A stretch of 60,191 bases of DNA. It comes from Myxococcaceae bacterium. Lineage in GTDB: Bacteria; Myxococcota; Myxococcia; Myxococcales; Myxococcaceae. Positions 28,936-37,794 of this stretch are shown piece by piece. The stretch spans positions 1 through 60,191 of the forward strand of contig JAEUJQ010000070.1 of NCBI GenBank assembly GCA_016793095.1, in the 5' to 3' direction. The position numbers were made by a program, and so were the translations under genes. Under the pieces are notes generated by a model. It was not told the origin of the DNA. It did not search any database and saw nothing but the letters and a program-made list of their open reading frames with translations. Numbering within the stretch: the stretch's first letter is position 1; every line of letters starts with the position of its first letter.

Positions 28936-29960
28936 GGCGTCAGCACCACGTTGCCGAAGGACCTGCGCTCCGCGAGCAGCAGGTGCGCCTCCGACGCCTG
29001 GGCGAGCGGCAGCACCCGATCGAGCACCGGGCTCAGCTTGCCCTCCTCGACGAGCTGGAGGACGCGGAACAGGTCGCCCTTCGAGCCCATCGTCGAGCCG
29101 AGCAATGAGATGCGCTTGTAGAAGAGCACCCGCAGGTCGAGCTTCACGTCGCCGCCGCTGGTCGCTCCGCAGGTCACCAGCCTTCCCCCGTACGGGAGGC
29201 ACGACACCGACTTGTCCCAGGTCGAGGCGCCCGTGTGCTCGAAGACGACGTCGACGAGCTTCTTGTGGGTCAGCTTCTTCACCTCTTCCAGGAAGTCCTC
29301 CTTCGTGTAGTCGATGACGTGATCGGCCCCGAGCTGCTTCGCCTTCGCCGCCTTCGACTCCGTGGACGTGGTGGTGATCACCTTCGCGCCGAGCAGCTTC
29401 GCGATCTGAATGGCGGCGCTGCCGACGCCCGAGCCCGCCGCGTGCACCAACACCGTCTCACCGGCCTGCAGCTGGGCGCGGCGCACCAGCATCGTCCAGG
29501 CGGTGAGGTAGGTGAGGGGCAGGCAGGCGGCTTCCTCGAAGGACAGGCGCTTCGGCTTCATGAGGATGTTCTGGCGCGGCACGCACAGGTACTCGGCGTA
29601 CCCGCCCCGGATGTGCTCTCCGAAGATCGTGTACCGACGGCACAGGTTGTCCTCGCCCTTGAGGCACCGCTCGCACACGCCACAGGACCAGCCGGGGTTC
29701 ACCAGCACCTCGGCGCCGGGCTCGAGATCGTTCACCTCGGAGCCCACCGCGTCCACCACGCCCGCGATGTCCGCCCCCAGGACGTGGGGCAGCTCGAGCT
29801 TGAGCCCCGGCCAGCCCTTGCGCACGAAGACGTCGAGGTGGTTCAGGGCCACCGCCTTCACCCGCACCCGGACCTCGCGCGCCCTGGGCGACGGGTTGGG
29901 GAGTTCAAGGACTTCGAGGACTTCTGGTCCACCGTGGCGGTGGAAACCGACTGCGCGCAT
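28932..29960 (-). CDS. Zinc-type medium-chain alcohol dehydrogenase/quinone reductase
   Basis: 342-residue MDR family protein. It has the GroES-like N-terminal domain: [40 protein letters not shown], and a structural-zinc loop with four cysteines ([20 protein letters not shown]). The NAD(P)-binding domain has the glycine motif [20 protein letters not shown] and a following [14 protein letters not shown] 29960 ([11 protein letters not shown]) with GGGAG upstream is chosen; the longer open frame adds 29 unrelated residues. It is cotranscribed with the thiolase. Substrate unknown, possibly an enal or quinone. Confidence 0.92.
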   Translation of the reverse strand: MRAVGFHRHGGPEVLEVLELPNPSPRAREVRVRVKAVALNHLDVFVRKGWPGLKLELPHVLGADIAGVVDAVGSEVNDLEPGAEVLVNPGWSCGVCERCLKGEDNLCRRYTIFGEHIRGGYAEYLCVPRQNILMKPKRLSFEEAACLPLTYLTAWTMLVRRAQLQAGETVLVHAAGSGVGSAAIQIAKLLGAKVITTTSTESKAAKAKQLGADHVIDYTKEDFLEEVKKLTHKKLVDVVFEHTGASTWDKSVSCLPYGGRLVTCGATSGGDVKLDLRVLFYKRISLLGSTMGSKGDLFRVLQLVEEGKLSPVLDRVLPLAQASEAHLLLAERRSFGNVVLTP

Positions 29961-30050
29961 GTGGTGACTCCCTGTCTTGAAGGCCCCGGTGCGCTCGTGT
30001 ACAGCCGCGCCCGTTGCAGGAGCCCGTTTAGAAGTCGCCGTCAGCAAAAT

Positions 30051-30065
30051 CTACCGGGTCGGTAG
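30051..30065. promoter_or_regulatory. Operator-like inverted repeat CTACCG-GGT-CGGTAG
   Basis: A perfect 6-bp inverted repeat (CTACCG at 30051-30056 and CGGTAG at 30060-30065) lies between the divergent dehydrogenase (start 29960) and lipoprotein (start 30091) genes. It lies 26 bases upstream of the lipoprotein start and 91 bases from the dehydrogenase start. Its shape resembles TetR-family operators often controlling acyl-CoA genes. No TetR gene is in the window, so the regulator is unknown. Confidence 0.45.
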
Positions 30066-30090
30066 GCCGTGCCGGTCCAAGAAAGAAGCG

Positions 30091-31293
30091 ATGTCCTCCA
30101 TGACGATTCGAAGCGTGCTGGTGTCGAGCGTGGTCCTGGCGGTTTTCTCGGCGTGTCCGGTGCGTCCCACCACCCGCGACGCGGGGGCGGGCGGCGGCGG
30201 GCTGCTGACGGGCGGAGGGTTCTCTGGCACCGGGGGTGGGTTCTCGACGGGCGGGGGCTCGACGGGCGGGGGCTCGACGGGTGGCGGCTCGACGGGCGGC
30301 GGCTCGACGGGTGGCGGTTCGACGGGCGGCGGCTCGACCGGCGGCGGCATGGCGACCGGCGGCGGCTCGACGGGCGGCGGCATGGCGACGGGCGGCGGCT
30401 CGACGGGCGGCGGCTCGGCCGGCGACGGTGGCGTCTGCCCGAATGGCTTCGGCTGGAACGGCACCGACTTCTCCATCGCGGCCGCGAAGTGCGCCAACAT
30501 CTGCGGCGATCACCTCTGGATCCGCGACGTGGTCGTGACCGGCGTGGAGGAGAGCTTCACCGGCACGCAGGGTGACTCCCAGGCGAAGTTCTGGGTGCAG
30601 GACACCCGCGACAACCGTCAGGGCCTGTGGATCTCGAAGAGCTTCACCGACCTGCCCCGGACCTGGCAGCCCCGCGTGGGCGACCTGCTCAACATCCGCG
30701 GCTTCTACAAGTCTCAGTTCAGCACGTGGGATCGGTTCGGCTACCGTCGCCAGCTCGGCAACGGCTGCAGCGCGGCGGTGCGGAACGACGGCGGCGTGCT
30801 CGAGATCGAGGTGGTGGACGGCGGCGTCACGAGCATTCCGGTCACGGCGATGCCGGGCTTCGGCAACGCGATGAACGGCACGACGCGGCCGAACGCCGAC
30901 CTCGGCTCGACGCGGGTGTTCATCCCCGGGCCCGTGAGCCTCACCAGCCCGACGCCGGTGCCGTTGAGCCGCCTCGGCGTCGACGCGGGCGTCGCGGGCT
31001 TCAACGGCTTCGAGATCACCGGCGGCGTGCTGGTGAACAACATCTTCACCTTCGGCAACTACCCTGACGGCGGGCCGCGCTGTGACTGGCGCGCGATCGC
31101 CGCCGACGGCGGAGTCGTCACCTTCCCCAACGGCCTGACGGGCATCTGGGACACCTACACCCACGCGCCGTGCATCGGGGTGGCGGACTGTGGGGGCAAC
31201 CGGGACGCTGGCTCGGTGCCCTTCACCACCAACACGTTCACCTACGTGCTCTACCCGACCGAGTGCGCCGAGCTGCAGGGCATGGTGCAGTGA
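30091..31293 (+). CDS. Gly/Ser/Thr-repeat lipoprotein
   Basis: 400 residues. MSSMTIRSVLVSSVVLAVFSAC provides a lipoprotein signal with Cys about 22. A run of about ten GGGST-type units (residues 45-110) follows as a spacer. The remaining 280 residues form a Cys-containing, Gly/Asp/Val-rich domain; CGDHLWIRDVVVTGVEESF, KFWVQDTRDNRQGLWI and DLLNIRGFYKSQFSTWD resemble an OB-fold-like domain, but no name is secure. Start ATG 30091, preceded by AAGAAAGAAG. Three bases separate it from the enoyl-CoA hydratase gene, although no functional link is evident. Confidence 0.8.
   Translation: MSSMTIRSVLVSSVVLAVFSACPVRPTTRDAGAGGGGLLTGGGFSGTGGGFSTGGGSTGGGSTGGGSTGGGSTGGGSTGGGSTGGGMATGGGSTGGGMATGGGSTGGGSAGDGGVCPNGFGWNGTDFSIAAAKCANICGDHLWIRDVVVTGVEESFTGTQGDSQAKFWVQDTRDNRQGLWISKSFTDLPRTWQPRVGDLLNIRGFYKSQFSTWDRFGYRRQLGNGCSAAVRNDGGVLEIEVVDGGVTSIPVTAMPGFGNAMNGTTRPNADLGSTRVFIPGPVSLTSPTPVPLSRLGVDAGVAGFNGFEITGGVLVNNIFTFGNYPDGGPRCDWRAIAADGGVVTFPNGLTGIWDTYTHAPCIGVADCGGNRDAGSVPFTTNTFTYVLYPTECAELQGMVQ
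30240..30420. repeat. 15-bp repeat tract coding for GGGST
   Basis: The 15-base unit ggctcgacgggcggc repeats with single-base changes and two insertions reading GMATGGG. The period is a multiple of three, so length variation would not break the lipoprotein frame. Comparable tracts occur in the genes at 1-421 and 49585-50868. Confidence 0.8.
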
Positions 31294-31296
31294 CCG

Positions 31297-32043
31297 ATGG
31301 GCGTCCTCAACGCCTCCATCATCGACGGCATCGGGCACCTCGAGCTCAACCGGCCCGAGGTGCGCAACGCGATCAACCGTGAGCTGATCGACGCGCTGCA
31401 CGAGACGCTCGATGGGTGGGCCGAGCAGGACGAGCTCAAGGCGGTGGTGCTGTCGGGCGCCGGGGGCAAGGCGTTCGCCGGCGGCGCCGACATCTCGGAG
31501 CTGAAGGAGCGCACGCACCGCGAGGCCTTCTTCGGCTTCAACCAGCGGCTGTTCCAGAAGCTCGAGGACTTTCCCCGGCCGACCATCGCCGCCATCGACG
31601 GCTATGCGCTGGGCGGTGGGCTCGAGCTGGCGCTGTCGTGCGATCTGCGGGTCGCCTCGAGGTCTGCGAAGGTGGGTATGCCCGAGGTGTCGCTGGGCAT
31701 CTTCCCGGGCGCCGGCGGCACCTGGCGGCTGCCGAGGGTGGTGGGCCTGGGCCGCGCGAAGGAGCTCGTCTTCACCGGCCGCCTCGTCGAGGCCGACGAG
31801 GCGTACGCGCTGGGCCTCTTCGAGCGCCTCGTCGAGGCCGACGCGAAGGCCGAGGCGCTCTCGCTGGCGCGGCAGATCGCCCAGAACTCGCCGCTCGCGG
31901 TGCAGGTGGCGAAGGTGACGCTCAACACCTTCGCGAAGGCACAGCACGCCGAGCCGGTGGAGCGGCTGGCCCAGGCGATCCTCTTCGACTCGGCCGACAA
32001 GCGGGCACGCATGACGGCGTTCCTCGAGAAGAAGAAGAAGTGA
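31297..32043 (+). CDS. Enoyl-CoA hydratase/isomerase (crotonase)
   Basis: 248-residue crotonase. AFAGGADISELKERTHRE and GYALGGGLELALSCDLRVAS form the oxyanion hole, and the catalytic Glu is in VGMPEVSLGIFPGAGG. Length fits the family. Three bases after the lipoprotein stop and 22 bases before the 3-hydroxyacyl-CoA dehydrogenase, so this pair converts enoyl-CoA through hydroxyacyl- to ketoacyl-CoA. The thiolase on the opposite strand would complete the set. Specificity (short versus long chain) is not deducible. Confidence 0.94.
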   Translation: MGVLNASIIDGIGHLELNRPEVRNAINRELIDALHETLDGWAEQDELKAVVLSGAGGKAFAGGADISELKERTHREAFFGFNQRLFQKLEDFPRPTIAAIDGYALGGGLELALSCDLRVASRSAKVGMPEVSLGIFPGAGGTWRLPRVVGLGRAKELVFTGRLVEADEAYALGLFERLVEADAKAEALSLARQIAQNSPLAVQVAKVTLNTFAKAQHAEPVERLAQAILFDSADKRARMTAFLEKKKK

Positions 32044-32065
32044 CCGGCTCCCGGGAGGGGACGAC

Positions 32066-32914
32066 ATGACGATCGAGACCGTTGGGGTGATCGGCGCGGG
32101 CACGATGGGCCACGGCATCGCGCAGGTGTCGGCGCAGGCCGGCTACCAGGTGGTGCTCTACGACGTGACGAAGGCGGCCGCCGAGGCCGGCCGCGCGAAG
32201 ATCGACAAGACCCTGTCGGTGGGCGTCGAGAAGAAGAAGGTGACGCCCGAGGCGAAGGAGCAGGCGCTCGCGAAGATCTCGACGGCCGACTTCCTCGAGG
32301 CGCTCAGGCCCTGCCAGCTCGTCGTCGAGGCCGCGCCCGAGAAGCTCGCGCTCAAGCAGGAGCTCTTCAAGTCGCTCTCGGCGATCTGCGCCTCCGACGC
32401 GATCCTCGCGAGCAACACGAGCTCGCTCAGCCTCACCGAGATCGCCGCCGCCGCGACGCACCCGGGCCGCGTGGTCGGCCTGCACTTCTTCAACCCCGTG
32501 CACCTGATGAAGCTGCTCGAGGTGGTGCGCGCCTTCCAGACGAGCGACGAGACGGTGACACGGGTGAAGGCCTATGGCGCGTTGATCGGCAAGGAGCTGA
32601 TCGTCGTGAAGGACTCGCCCGGCTTCGCCTCGTCGCGGCTGGGCGTGGCGCTGGGCCTCGAGGCGACGCGCATGCTGGAGGAGGGTGTCGCCTCGGCCGA
32701 GGACATCGATCGCGCGATGAAGCTCGGCTACGGCCACCCCATGGGGCCGCTCGAGCTCGGCGACCTCGTCGGGCTCGACGTGCGGCTGGCGATCGCCGAG
32801 TACCTCCACGCCGAGACGGGCAGCGCCACGTTCCGCCCGCCGCAGCTCCTCAAGAAGCTGGTGCGCGCCGGGAAGCTCGGGAAGAAGACGGGAGAGGGCT
32901 TCTACAAGTACTGA
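32066..32914 (+). CDS. hbd: 3-hydroxybutyryl-CoA dehydrogenase
   Basis: 282 residues. The Rossmann motif is VGVIGAGTMGHGIAQ at the N-terminus, followed by HFFNPVHLMKLLEVVR with the catalytic His, VKDSPGFASSRLG, and HPMGPLELGDLVGLDV near the end. Stand-alone length agrees with Hbd/PaaH, NAD(P)-dependent oxidation of 3-hydroxyacyl-CoA. GGAGGGGACG lies just upstream of ATG 32066. It pairs with the preceding crotonase gene. Confidence 0.93.
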   Translation: MTIETVGVIGAGTMGHGIAQVSAQAGYQVVLYDVTKAAAEAGRAKIDKTLSVGVEKKKVTPEAKEQALAKISTADFLEALRPCQLVVEAAPEKLALKQELFKSLSAICASDAILASNTSSLSLTEIAAAATHPGRVVGLHFFNPVHLMKLLEVVRAFQTSDETVTRVKAYGALIGKELIVVKDSPGFASSRLGVALGLEATRMLEEGVASAEDIDRAMKLGYGHPMGPLELGDLVGLDVRLAIAEYLHAETGSATFRPPQLLKKLVRAGKLGKKTGEGFYKY

Positions 32915-32963
32915 AGTTCCCTGTGAGCGCTCCTCAAGTAGGCTGCCCGGCAGGAGCGTCGCG

Positions 32964-35054
32964 ATCGTCACGGAAGGCCCCCAGAACGCCGTCCCCTACG
33001 GCCCATACCTGCTGCTCAAGCGGCTGGCGGTGGGCGGCATGGCGGAGCTCTACCTCGCGAAGGACACCCGCTCGAACCGCATGGTGGTGCTGAAGCGGAT
33101 CCTTCCGTACCTCGCCGAGGAGGTGGAGTTCCTGACGATGTTCCTCGACGAGGCGCGCATCGCGGCGCAGCTCCACCACCCCAACATCGTCGAGGTCTTC
33201 GAGCTCGGACGCCTCGAGGGCTCCACCTTCATCGCGATGGAGTGGGTGGACGGGCCGGATCTGCGCAAGGTGCTGCAGCGCGAGACCGAGCGGGGCGCGC
33301 CGATTCCGCCGGGCATCGGGGCGTGGGTGATCGCGCGGCTCTGCGAGGGGCTGCACCACGCCCACCAGCGCAGGGACCCCGAGGGGAAGGCGCTGGGCAT
33401 CATCCACCGCGACGTCAGCCCCCAGAACGTCATGGTGAGCTACGCCGGGGACGTCAAGCTGGTGGACTTCGGCATCGCCAAGGCCACCGCGTGGATGAGC
33501 CGCTCGAAGCCCGGCGTCATCAAGGGCAAGTTCCTCTACCTCGCTCCCGAACAGCTCACGCAGGACAAGCTCGATCACCGCGCCGATCTCTTCGCGGTCG
33601 GAACGCTCTTGTACGAGCTCACCGTCGGCAAGAGCCCGTTCTACCGGAACACCACCGAGGCGGTGATCTACTCGATTCGCATGGAGGATCCGGCGCCGCC
33701 GCAGACGGTCGTGCCCGGCTACCCGCCGGGGTTGTCGCGCATCGTGATGAGGTGCCTCGAGAAGGACCGCACGCGGCGCTACCAGTCGGCCGAGGAGGTG
33801 CGGGCAGCGCTCGACGGCTTCATCCAGGTCGAGGCGCCCACCACGCGGGAGGACGTCGGCCGCTACATGGCCGAGCTGTTCGGTGACGACGACGAGCGCA
33901 CCAGCGTCTACGTGCCGCCCAACGCCCAGACGAACGCGGTGGCGCCCATGCCAGCACCTCCGCCAGCGAAGAGGCCGTCGCCCTTCGCGGACGACGATCG
34001 CACCGTCTCGATCCCCGGCGCGCCCGCCCCCGATCGGCCGAAGGCGCTCACCACGCCGGGGCGAAGCCCGACCCGCGACCAGGGCCTGCTCACCACCGAC
34101 CCGATCCTGCCGCCGAGGCGTGTCGACCGCGACGTGCAGCTCACCGCGCCCATCGCCCCGCCCGACGTCAGCTCTCCCACGCTGCCGCCAGTCGATCAGG
34201 ACGGCGAGCAGACCAACGTGGGCCGGAGCGCCCCGACGCTCGCGATCGTGGACACGTCCCAGTCCATGGAGTTCGGCCCGACGCGGGTCTCGCTGTCGGG
34301 GGTGGTCGAGCTGAAGACCGGCGACGTGGTGCCGTTCCTCGAGCCGACCAGCGTGCGCGAAGGCCTCGACGCGGGGCCGAGTGATCCGTCCATCTCGACG
34401 GTGTCCGAGCCGCCGCCGAAGCTGCTGGTTCCTCCGCCGAGGGCGCGCCCGGCGCCACCGGTGCCCGACGACGTCACGGGGCCCACGAGAGATCCCAGGT
34501 CTGCGCGCATGCCCGATCGAACGGCCCAGCAGTTGGCCCACGTGCCGCAGCGCCCCGGCCCGCCGCGCCCGTCTCGCCGACGAAACACCTCGCAGCAGAA
34601 GAAGGCGTTCGACATCGAGGATCACATCGCGACCGTGGACATGGCGAGCTTCGAGGACAGCGCCGTCACGAGGCGGAAGCGCGTCGCGGTGTTCGTGATC
34701 GTCGGGGCGGTCGCGGTGCTCGCCGGCGCGCTGCTCGTCTGGGCGCTGTGGCCCTCGCAGAAGAAGCCAGCGCCGAAGCCGTCCGTCGAGAAGGTGGCGC
34801 CACCGAAGCCGGAGAAGGCCGCTCCGCCACCGCCGGCCGTGGTCAAGGTGACCTTCCGCGCTCCGCCTGGAACCAGGCTGACGATCGGCTCGACGAGCTA
34901 CGAGCCGGGCGCGACCGTCGAGGTCCCGCCGGGCAAGTTGACGGTGCGGTATGTGTGCCCGCCGAAGCGGAAGCAGCGGGCGCGGACCCTCGAGTACTCG
35001 CCGGAGATCCCCGCGAGCGCCGAGCCTCTCTCCATCGATCTGCCCTGCCTCTGA
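32964..35054 (+). CDS. Ser/Thr protein kinase with membrane anchor, start codon uncertain
   Basis: About 696 residues. Kinase domain: YGPYLLLKRLAVGGMAELYL (glycine loop), [26 protein letters not shown] and LYLAPEQLTQD; the catalytic loop has Ser in place of the usual Lys. A 300-residue Pro/Thr-rich linker precedes a transmembrane helix (VAVFVIVGAVAVLAGALLVW) and a small C-terminal beta domain (TFRAPPGTRLTIGSTSYE), so the topology is kinase inside, sensor outside. No ATG, GTG or TTG precedes the glycine loop in frame; AGGAG at 32952-32956 is seven bases before an ATC at 32964, which I take as the likely start. GTG 33030 would cut the glycine loop. Confidence 0.82.
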   Translation: MVTEGPQNAVPYGPYLLLKRLAVGGMAELYLAKDTRSNRMVVLKRILPYLAEEVEFLTMFLDEARIAAQLHHPNIVEVFELGRLEGSTFIAMEWVDGPDLRKVLQRETERGAPIPPGIGAWVIARLCEGLHHAHQRRDPEGKALGIIHRDVSPQNVMVSYAGDVKLVDFGIAKATAWMSRSKPGVIKGKFLYLAPEQLTQDKLDHRADLFAVGTLLYELTVGKSPFYRNTTEAVIYSIRMEDPAPPQTVVPGYPPGLSRIVMRCLEKDRTRRYQSAEEVRAALDGFIQVEAPTTREDVGRYMAELFGDDDERTSVYVPPNAQTNAVAPMPAPPPAKRPSPFADDDRTVSIPGAPAPDRPKALTTPGRSPTRDQGLLTTDPILPPRRVDRDVQLTAPIAPPDVSSPTLPPVDQDGEQTNVGRSAPTLAIVDTSQSMEFGPTRVSLSGVVELKTGDVVPFLEPTSVREGLDAGPSDPSISTVSEPPPKLLVPPPRARPAPPVPDDVTGPTRDPRSARMPDRTAQQLAHVPQRPGPPRPSRRRNTSQQKKAFDIEDHIATVDMASFEDSAVTRRKRVAVFVIVGAVAVLAGALLVWALWPSQKKPAPKPSVEKVAPPKPEKAAPPPPAVVKVTFRAPPGTRLTIGSTSYEPGATVEVPPGKLTVRYVCPPKRKQRARTLEYSPEIPASAEPLSIDLPCL

Positions 35055-35093
35055 TCGAGTGGCGCGCGCTTCAGCTCCGCAAAGGCCACACCC

Positions 35094-35262
35094 GAGCCAT
35101 GATCCCCTTCTTCGTCGCGCGGGCGGGGTCCAGCGCAGGCTGTCGAGCGCTCACGGGAGCCAGCGAGAAGCCATGACGCCCCTTCGTCGTCGCAGCGAGG
35201 TGCAAGCGCGGCAATCGAGCGAGGACGCTCGAGGCCATGACGCCTCTTCATCGTTGCCGCGC
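35094..35262. repeat. Three imperfect copies of a 30-bp element
   Basis: The copies begin near 35094, 35167 and 35231. All share gccatga followed by cgccccttcgtcgtcgc-like sequence, at 64-73 bp spacing. They lie between the convergent 32964 and 35277 genes. Origin unknown; possibly a decayed short interspersed repeat. Confidence 0.5.
35215..35232. terminator. Hairpin in convergent intergenic gap
   Basis: TCGAGCG at 35215-35221, loop agga, CGCTCGA at 35226-35232 give a perfect 7-bp stem. It is placed between two converging genes, where a bidirectional terminator is expected. No T-run follows. Confidence 0.45.
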
Positions 35263-35276
35263 GACGGACTGAAGCC

Positions 35277-36320
35277 TCATCTGGGCGCCGAGAGCTTCGG
35301 CGCAGCGGGCGCCGTGGCCAGCGCCTCCTTCAGCTTCTCTGCCGGGTTGGGCTTCAACGCGAGATCGAAGGCCTTGACGAAGAGGCGGGTGCAGAACGAC
35401 GACGAGCCGCTCCCGTAGAAGAGCTGTCGGCCCGTGGCGCGCGCCAGGGTCGCCGCGTCAGCACGGCCAGTGCCGTCGAAGAGCTCGGCCATCTGCCACA
35501 GGCGCCGGCCGTAGATCTGCCGCATGCCCGGCGTGAAGAAGGCGGTCGCGAGCTCGGCGCCCTTCGCGGCCTGCTTCGCGGGGTCGTCCTTCACCTCGGC
35601 GGCGATCGCGCTCATCGCGGCGAGCTGCGCCTCTGGAGGCATCCACTGCTTGATCTCAGGCTCGTCGTGCAGCGTCGCGCCGTCCTTCGCCTCGTCGCCC
35701 GGCTCGAGGGGCGGCAGCTTCCAGTCAGGGTCGAGCGGCACCACCCCCAGACGCGTGAGGCCATCGGCCATCTCCGCGGGGATGTTGGTGCGGCTGCGAT
35801 CGTTGAGCGTCATCGCCCGGCCGAGCTCTTCGATGATGCGCTCGAGGGGCACGAAGACGAGCGAGATGTCGGCCTGCGCGCGCAGCTCCTTGATGCGGGT
35901 CCGGTAGACGGCGCGGTTGGTCTGCGCGCGATCGAACTGCGCGATGCCGAACTCGTCGCTGATGATGGCCTGGTAGATCTCCACGCCCCCGCCGCGCAGG
36001 GGCCGCGCGAAGAACAGGGCGCGATCGCCCGTGCCCAGCACCGGAGACATCGTGCCCAGCATCGCCTCGTCCTCTCTCGAGGGCAGCGGCGCGACGGTCT
36101 CGCCCACGACGGGCTTCACCTCGGCCACGGCGGCGCCCACGGACTTGAGCTGGTAGAGCGCCTTCTTGGCGAGCTTCGCGTGGGGCTTCGACTTCGACTG
36201 CACCAGCGCCTCGGCGAGCGAGGTCTGCTTCGCCTTCACCCAGGCAGCCAGCACCTCCGCCGCCTGGTCTTCCGAGAGCGCCTCGACCTGCGCTGCGGTC
36301 ATCGAGAGGGGATCACTCAT
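35277..36320 (-). CDS. Hypothetical cytoplasmic protein
   Basis: 347 residues, ATG 36320. The N-terminal 60 residues are helical and charged (SEDQAAEVLAAWVKAKQTSL), and the pattern KAKQTSLAEALVQSKSKPHA is HEAT-like. The rest contains GTGDRALFFARPLRGGGVEI and TRIKELRAQADISLVFVPLE. No signal peptide or membrane helix. I do not recognise a family. Adjacent genes give no clue. Confidence 0.75.
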   Translation of the reverse strand: MSDPLSMTAAQVEALSEDQAAEVLAAWVKAKQTSLAEALVQSKSKPHAKLAKKALYQLKSVGAAVAEVKPVVGETVAPLPSREDEAMLGTMSPVLGTGDRALFFARPLRGGGVEIYQAIISDEFGIAQFDRAQTNRAVYRTRIKELRAQADISLVFVPLERIIEELGRAMTLNDRSRTNIPAEMADGLTRLGVVPLDPDWKLPPLEPGDEAKDGATLHDEPEIKQWMPPEAQLAAMSAIAAEVKDDPAKQAAKGAELATAFFTPGMRQIYGRRLWQMAELFDGTGRADAATLARATGRQLFYGSGSSSFCTRLFVKAFDLALKPNPAEKLKEALATAPAAPKLSAPR

Positions 36321-36363
36321 GAGGCCGGACTGTAGCGGGCCGTCGCGACGAGGGAATCGAAAC

Positions 36364-37065
36364 TCAGCGCCGTTGCTGCGCCGCGAACCTGCGGTACAGC
36401 CAGCCGTCGAGCGCCAGGTGGGACACCACCTCGCCGAGGAGCACCGCCTTGAACGAGACCGCGTCCGGGTTTCGCGCGAGTTCGGTCGTCGCCCACAGTA
36501 GCAACAGGCCCGCCAGGTTCGAGTGGACGTAGATGGGAAGCGCGAGCTCGAGCCCCCACCGCCGCTCGTCCGTGATGCCCCTCAGGCACAGCCGCGTGAG
36601 GTCCCACGTGTCATTCACCAGGTAGACGAGGCTGAAGGGCACGAAGCTGGTGAGCAGCACCCCGGCCGACTGGAAGACCGTGAGGCCCTCGAGAGAGATG
36701 ACTGACGAGAGGGGAAAGGTCGTGTTGACCGACGCCACGGCCGCGAGGGGCATCGTCAAGGTGAAGAAGAGCGCGAGGCCCACCGCGCCGAGGAAGATGA
36801 GGACGCTCGAGGTGATGCGCGAGAGCTCTCGCAGAAACGCGAAGGACAACACCACGAGCGTCGGGATCGCGAAGCACGCGAGGTTCAGCCCGGTCGCCCA
36901 GCAGAGGCTCGCGGCGTCCCAGCCGCCGGTGAAGAGCAGGACGACCGACGTCAGCAGGGCCGCTTGAGCGGCTCGGCGGCGCCACCCGGTCGAGGACTCC
37001 GGCGGCGCGCGTTCAGCGCTGCGGACACGGTCGTCCGGAGCTCGTCTGGTCGCGCCTCCAGTCAT
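36364..37065 (-). CDS. Multi-pass membrane protein
   Basis: 233 residues with about six hydrophobic helices from residue 35 on (AALLTSVVLLFTGGWDAA, LACFAIPTLVVLSFAFL, LIFLGAVGLALFFTLTM). The last helix ends SHLALDGWLYRR, an HxxxxDxxxYR motif seen at the ends of several unnamed bacterial membrane families. Start ATG 37065 is chosen; the longer frame upstream lies over the opposite gene. No specific function. Confidence 0.7.
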   Translation of the reverse strand: MTGGATRRAPDDRVRSAERAPPESSTGWRRRAAQAALLTSVVLLFTGGWDAASLCWATGLNLACFAIPTLVVLSFAFLRELSRITSSVLIFLGAVGLALFFTLTMPLAAVASVNTTFPLSSVISLEGLTVFQSAGVLLTSFVPFSLVYLVNDTWDLTRLCLRGITDERRWGLELALPIYVHSNLAGLLLLWATTELARNPDAVSFKAVLLGEVVSHLALDGWLYRRFAAQQRR

Positions 37066-37082
37066 CGGCGACGAGCAGCACA

Positions 37083-37160
37083 CGCGACTCCAGTCGCGCG
37101 GGCAAGGGCTCCTCCCGGAGCTCGGGCTTCCAATCGCCCGCGACGGGAGTAGGCAGTCCC
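37083..37160. promoter_or_regulatory. Cluster of short hairpins in divergent intergenic region
   Basis: Inverted repeats in a row: CGCGACT-cc-AGTCGCG (37083-37098), GCTCC-tccc-GGAGC (37108-37121), CGGGC-8-GCCCG (37123-37140), and a weak GGGA/TCCC pair (37145-37160). The 117-bp gap separates the start of the membrane protein gene from that of the Gly-rich gene. They may be operators or leader structure; see the findings. Confidence 0.4.
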
Positions 37161-37182
37161 ACCCACGGCTCGGAGGTCGATC

Positions 37183-37788
37183 ATGATGGAAGCCCTCGTT
37201 GGACAGTTCCTGGGAAGCGCGGACGGCGCGAGCCTGCTCTCGCAGCTCGGCGCGCAGGGCCTGGCGCCACAGCAGGCGCAGGCGGCGGTGCAGGCGACGG
37301 CGGAGGGTGTGGTCGAGCACGGCCCGAAGGCGGGGCTCGACCTCGGCGCGCTGCTCGGGGGCGGCGGGGGCCTCGGGGCCCTGGCTGGCGGCCTCGGCGG
37401 CATGCTCGGTGGCCTCACCGGTGGCGGAGCGTCGGCGCCGGCCGGCGGTGGGGGGAGCGGCCTCGGTGGCATTGTCGGTGGCCTCACCGGTAGTGGAGCG
37501 GCGACCCCGGCCGGCGGTGGCGGGAGCGGCCTCGGCGGCATGCTCGGTGGCCTCACCGGTAGCGGAGCGGCTGGCGGTGGCGGGAGCGATCTCGGCGGCA
37601 TGCTCGGTGGCCTCACCGGTGGCGGAGCAGCGGCCCCCGGCGCGGCCCCGGCCGGCAGCGGCCTGGTGGCGATGCTGGCGGCTCCGGTCGCGCAGTTCGT
37701 CGCCCAGAAGACGGGGCTGGCCCCAGCGCTGGCGCAGACGGTGGTGAGCGCGGTGCTGCCGAAGCTGCTCGCCCTCATTCAGAAGTAA
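37183..37788 (+). CDS. DUF937-like Gly-rich repetitive protein
   Basis: 201 residues. The N-terminus MMEALVGQFLGSADGASLLS and the C-terminus GLAPALAQTVVSAVLPKLLA have the Ala/Leu helical character of DUF937 proteins. The middle is four copies of GLGGMLGGLTGGGA separated by PAGGGGSG spacers; the corresponding DNA repeats are 60-66 bp. No signal peptide or membrane helix. Function of DUF937 is unknown. Confidence 0.65.
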   Translation: MMEALVGQFLGSADGASLLSQLGAQGLAPQQAQAAVQATAEGVVEHGPKAGLDLGALLGGGGGLGALAGGLGGMLGGLTGGGASAPAGGGGSGLGGIVGGLTGSGAATPAGGGGSGLGGMLGGLTGSGAAGGGGSDLGGMLGGLTGGGAAAPGAAPAGSGLVAMLAAPVAQFVAQKTGLAPALAQTVVSAVLPKLLALIQK

Positions 37789-37794
37789 TGGTGC

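Noticed and set aside
30028..32118. Very long open frame on the minus strand opposite the lipoprotein and hydratase genes
   Set aside because: Ala/Arg-rich with codon pattern typical of antisense frames in GC-rich genes; opposite genes have recognisable domains.
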